This document shows positions 60,047 to 64,000 of a stretch of 64,000 bases of DNA, piece by piece. Source of the stretch: Tetrastigma voinierianum (Eukaryota > Streptophyta > Magnoliopsida > Vitales > Vitaceae); NCBI GenBank assembly GCA_016808115.1, contig JAEQBH010000132.1, positions 846,095 to 910,094 on the forward strand, given 5' to 3'. The position numbers and the translations under genes were made by a program. Within the stretch, counting starts at the first letter, position 1, and every line of letters starts with the position of its first letter. A model generated the notes under the pieces. That model made no database searches. It saw nothing but the letters and a program-made list of their open reading frames with translations, and had not been told where the DNA came from.

Positions 60047-60815
60047 CATACATTCACCTGAGGGAATTTTGGATGTCTCCTCGGGTCTCTTACACCCACG
60101 AAATTTGTGGATATCTCACGGGTCTCTTATACCTACGAAATTTCGGATATCTCCACGGGTGCCACACCCACCACGAAATTCCCGGTTCTCTGGTCTCTTA
60201 CACACACGAGATTGGATAACTCCACGAGTCTCTTACACCCACAAAAATTGGAATAGTTTCTGGGTCTTACACCCACCTGAGAAATTTTGGATTTCTCCAC
60301 GAGGAGTCCTCTTACACCCACCTGAAGTGGGTAGCTCCCGGGTCTCTTACACCCACACGAAATTTGGTTCTCCACGGGTCTCTTACACCTGAGATTTGAG
60401 GATAACCACGGGTCTCTTACACCCACAGAAGTGGAATAGTTTCGGGTCTCTTACACCCACCACCAGAGAATTTCGGTTCTCCGGGTCTACACCCACACAA
60501 AAAATTTGGGATCACATCCCGGGTTTCTGCCACACCCATAGAAGTGAGATACCTCCGGGTCTCTACATACAGGTGGGATGGCTCCACAGGAGTCTTACAC
60601 CCTACAGAGAAATTTAGGATAGCTCCTGGGTCTCTTACACCCACGAAATTGGGACATCTCCTGGGGTCTACTACACCCACCACGAAATTCGGGATAGCTC
60701 GGGTCTCTTACACCCACGAAATTTAGGATATCTCCGGGTCTCTTCGCCCCACATAAATTCGGGATATCTCCCGGGTCTCTGCACCCACCTGCGGGACCTT
60801 TTCGGGATACTCACC
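60047..60815. repeat. About 20 tandem copies of a 33-42-bp repeat
   Basis: The unit is 'cgggtctcttacacccacga' then 'aattt(a/c)ggatatctcc'. About twenty copies in 770 bp, mean near 38 bp, with many small gains and losses. It directly follows the 68-bp array. Open frames on both strands (60069-60392 plus, 60133-60426 minus) are repeat translations, not genes. Confidence 0.9.
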
Positions 60816-61290
60816 GCGGAATACCTTCACCTGGCTAGGGCTTCTCACCTTAGGATTAACGACCCCCTTCTTGCTTTACTTGACACACTTTTAATTACTC
60901 TTCATTTCTGATTTGAATTATGAGTCTTCATTGGACGTAGTCGAGGACAAACTCAACCACATCACGAGAGTGGTGAATGACCATCTCATGCACCCACACG
61001 GGCTCGCGCTATGTTTAGTGCACATGAGCCTTGATGATGCCATCTTTGTGAAACCCCGATCAGGGGTCCGCTCGAGGCGAGATCTCGGGGATCTTTAGCT
61101 CCCACTGATCAGGCTATCGGGTTAACTCTCACCACATCCTAGGAAAGAACATCCACATCGGCTTCTCACAAAGGCCTCGACCTCTAAGCCACGATCTATC
61201 GCACAGAGATCTGTGATGAATGAATATGAGTGCATCAGTTTAAAGCTACTCTGGTCGACAATGCGAGAGTAGAGCGTACCTACATATCCA
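60816..61290 (-). pseudogene. Gypsy protease remnant
   Basis: The minus strand at 61130-61260 reads HSYSFITDLCAIDRGLEVEA in pieces, resembling 'ATHSFIA..CA..LGLEVE', which follows the D-S-G active site in Tekay/Del proteases. The D-S-G itself is not readable. Sequence between 60816 and 61100 is unresolved. Position after the gag knuckle fits. Confidence 0.55.
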
Positions 61291-62240
61291 GGGTTCTAGA
61301 CGCTTGGCCTCGTACCATGGGGACCTCTGCCTCTGGACAATCTCGCCTCATATGCCCGGTGGCGGCAATGGTAACAAATCATACCTTGACTGACTCGAAC
61401 TCTCGGCTTGCAAATCTTGTGCTCGACCTCGACCTAGGCTCTGGCCCTGGCCTATGTGGCCTGTCTGCGAAGTATTAGGTACTTGTGCGGCACCCTGGGA
61501 CTGATACTGGTCCCTCTGACCCATACTAGGGTATGGAGAAACAAACTGTGTCCTCTCTGTCCCTTCTTGGCCCCTAGGAGGCTGTGTTGTCCTAAAACCT
61601 TGGGATCTCTGTCTCTAGGGCGTCCCTCCTCATATGTAGAATTTGTTGGCAATGGTACTTTTATCTACCCATCTGACGGCAGCCTGGCTTTCGTCTCAGC
61701 GATGATTAGCAGCGGTGTCCCATAACCTTTGGATTCCTGCCTCCATGGCGATCCGTCGGCGAGTGTCAGTGTTGGCGAAACCAACACATCTTCGTACGCC
61801 TAACTAAATTGTCCCCATTCGGCCTTGGTGCATCATAACCTTGGCCTTGTCTGGATATCCTTCTTGGCTTGAAGTCTTACGCTTCTTTCCCGGAGTTGGA
61901 AGAAGATGCGGATCTTTCCTTCCTCTTAGTGCAAACACCCATATCTGGATGCCTCGCATACTTGTCTACCTCTCCCTTTGTGGTCATAGTCGTCGACCAC
62001 AAGTCCCTCCTCCTCTAACCATTGGAGGACGATGTGCCTAGCCCATTTGGAGGTCGTTTGACCCATGCACAGTTCACCAACTGCCTGGCTTTGTCGCGAC
62101 TGCGGTGGCTAGCGATCCCTTACGACCTCGTGAACACTCTGAAATTTGGTTTTACTGCGTCCAGAAGTTTTCACGATCAGCTAATACTAGTCATTGATTC
62201 CAATTTTCTCGATGAACTTTGACGAATTGGTCGCTAATTT
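61291..62240 (-). pseudogene. Gypsy gag, C-terminal half with CCHC knuckle
   Basis: At 61325-61385 the minus strand gives CYHC, then after a one-base shift GHMRRDC, i.e. the zinc knuckle CX2CX4HX4C of gag. To the right (61400-61700) are Gln/Ser/Arg/Gly-rich peptides typical of the gag linker (for example 61452-61652), and at 61850-61950 a basic run with TPGKKRKTSSQEGYPD in a shifted frame. The capsid start and the 5' LTR are missing; another repeat begins at about 62290. Confidence 0.6.
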
Positions 62241-62289
62241 TTAATAGATAAACAATTTAAATATTTCATTTATTTATGATCGATAATTT

Positions 62290-63240
62290 TATTTATAAAT
62301 GACCATTGCTTTCAGTCATAGATATTATAACTTGTGACCGATTATTGATTAGTTTATGTAAAATGTATTAGTATTTATGATAAATCTTATATTAGTCCTG
62401 AAAAAATACTAAGATATATAAAAAATATTATAGCTCGTCCTTGGAAGTTTGATATTTTGTGAGGACTAGTTATTTTAGTCTCAAAACATCTTATAATCGG
62501 TGACGCCATTGATTTGGTCATCGGCAATTATAAGTAATTATAGCCCGAACTTTATGTTGTTAGTCTCAAAAATTATAATCTATAAGAAATATTGTAACAC
62601 ATCTCTAAAAAGTATGATATTTTTATGAGGAGCGGTAAAAGTGGTCACAAAATGTCCTATGATCTATGATCATTCATTGATTGACCATAGGCGAAATTAT
62701 AATAATTATAGCGAAACTTATGTTAGTCTAAAAAAATATAATCCTATGAAATATTATAGCATCCTACAAAGTATGATATTTTGTGAGGAGCGGTAAAAGT
62801 GATCATAAGATACCCTCAGTCTATGACTCTTATTGATTAGTTATGAAAATTATATTAATTATGATGAAACTTATGTTAGTCTAAAAATATATATAATAAA
62901 TGAGAAATATTATAACATCTACAAAAGTATGATATTTTGTGAGGAAACAAAATTGAGTCATGAATCTGCATGATATATGATCATTTCGTTGGTTGGTCGT
63001 AGAAGGTGTATTATTCGATCTGCGCTATGTTAGTTTAAAAACTTATATATTCACGATAGTAATTTAAGTTATCCCAAAGTTTGATATATTATAAGGAATG
63101 AAAGATAGCGGAAAAATGTTATATTATTTGCTATTAGTCGTGGTTGGCCTAAAAAATATTTATTATTTGAAACAACTTTTACATTGATCACATTAAAGAC
63201 TTTAACATGTGAGAAAATTCATAATTAATTCACCTTTGAA
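62290..63240. repeat. Tandem repeat, unit about 152-165 bp, about five copies
   Basis: Anchor word 'gatattttgtgagga' at 62451, 62616, 62775, 62931 and (degraded) 63083, giving periods of 165, 159, 156 and 152. Each unit also has 'cttatgttagtct.aaaa' and 'gaaatatt.taaca.c' in the same order. A partial unit lies to the left (about 62300-62450). AT-rich, non-coding. Confidence 0.88.
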
Positions 63241-63840
63241 ATTTTAGTATTTTTAGGACCAATAATTTATGGTGCAAATGTCTAATAATTGGGATCACTA
63301 TTTTTGTGACTTTTTCATAATACAATTTCTAGTTTAAACAATTTTATATTATTATTATTAAAGTTACCTTCTTAAAATACACACTTCATGAGGCTTTTAA
63401 ACACATTAAAATATTACTCTCAATATAAACCAATTTATTTAAAAAATATTTATAAAATTATTTCTATAATTTTCAAGTCATTTATGTTTTCATGTACTTA
63501 TATAAAATAATTTTAAAATATCTTTAAAAATAATTCAATTTTTTATGGGCTTTTGGTTATTTTAATAATTAAATCGATAAGATATATTGCAAATTATTTT
63601 GATAAAAGTCTATAAAATATTTATTATTTTAGTTAGACAATGATATAAAATTGGGTTTTAAATTTTTTATATAAGTTTATATTAACACATTTTTAAACTA
63701 TTTAAAATAATATCAATGTTTTATTAATATTTCCATTTTATAGATAGTTTAAAATTATTCAATGATTAAGTAAAGAGAACAATAGATAATGATTGGAACA
63801 CTATATTTATATTGTATAAATAATATATATATTTTATTGA

Positions 63841-63916
<76 letters not shown>

Positions 63917-64000
63917 CAAGTATTTTGACAAAGAATTCTATAAAATATTTGTATTTTTAGTTAGACAATGATATTATAAAATTGGGATTTTAAATTTTTA
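63241..64000. other. AT-rich end of window with (AT)n microsatellite
   Basis: No gene. (AT)n of about 35 units at 63843-63912. The words 'agttagacaatgatat' and 'aaaattggg.tttaaattttt' occur both at 63634-63668 and at 63960-64000, so another tandem or duplicated block about 325 bp apart may begin here. Confidence 0.6.

Noticed and set aside
60069..60426. Repeated 'VSYTHE' and 'GCKRP' peptides on opposite strands
   Set aside because: Translations of the 38-bp tandem array; no sign of a real protein.

Overview
This is a piece of plant nuclear genome, almost certainly from an angiosperm. The evidence is a receptor-like protein gene of the EIX/Cf type with an intron, plant-type Ty1-copia, Ty3-gypsy (Tat and Tekay/Del-like), CACTA, hAT-like and PIF/Harbinger-like elements, long AT-rich spacers, and no bacterial gene organisation. 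The species cannot be told from the sequence. Most of the window is nested, decayed transposable-element DNA. The only recognisable host gene is a broken LRR receptor-like protein on the minus strand (37271-42026).

Layout. 1-6322: two degraded minus-strand copia elements. The first runs off the left edge. The second (2081-6322) has LTR, gag, protease, integrase and the start of RT, with a hAT-like element in its gag. 6375-28943: a direct tandem duplication of a roughly 1.1-kb unit, each copy opened by its own insertions. Copy A holds two Tekay-like LTR insertions and a 13.3-kb plus-strand Tat-lineage gypsy element (10781-24082). Copy B holds a 1.39-kb PIF/Harbinger-like element with a TAA target duplication and another LTR insertion. 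29555-34198: a structurally complete but coding-dead minus-strand copia element with 5-bp target duplications, itself inside a MITE-like element. 34320-37260: AT-rich spacer. 37271-42026: the receptor-like protein. 42027-48859: AT-rich spacer with an unassigned 'cgatatatcgg' repeat family and a long AT microsatellite. 48860-54845: two minus-strand Tekay-like LTRs. 54956-55700: a solo copia LTR of the same family as the one at 5505-6322. 55735-56686: a MITE-like element, then one end of a CACTA element. 56687-62240: a minus-strand Tekay/Del-like element whose reverse transcriptase region is replaced by two adjacent tandem arrays. 62290-63240: a tandem repeat of about 155-165 bp. The rest is AT-rich.

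How the parts relate. Nothing here forms an operon or pathway. The interest lies in the order of events and in how satellites form. Copies A and B serve as each other's empty-site controls, so insertion ends can be read without a second genome. Four tandem arrays of different unit size sit in or beside LTR elements: 17720-20320 in the Tat 3' region, 49613-49797 in an LTR, 59803-60815 in place of RT, and 62290-63240. This fits the idea that variable regions of plant LTR elements seed satellites.

Caveats. Almost every reading frame, including the host gene, is broken by small indels. Decay and consensus error cannot be separated by reading alone. Domain calls come from reading translated motifs by eye; no database search was run.
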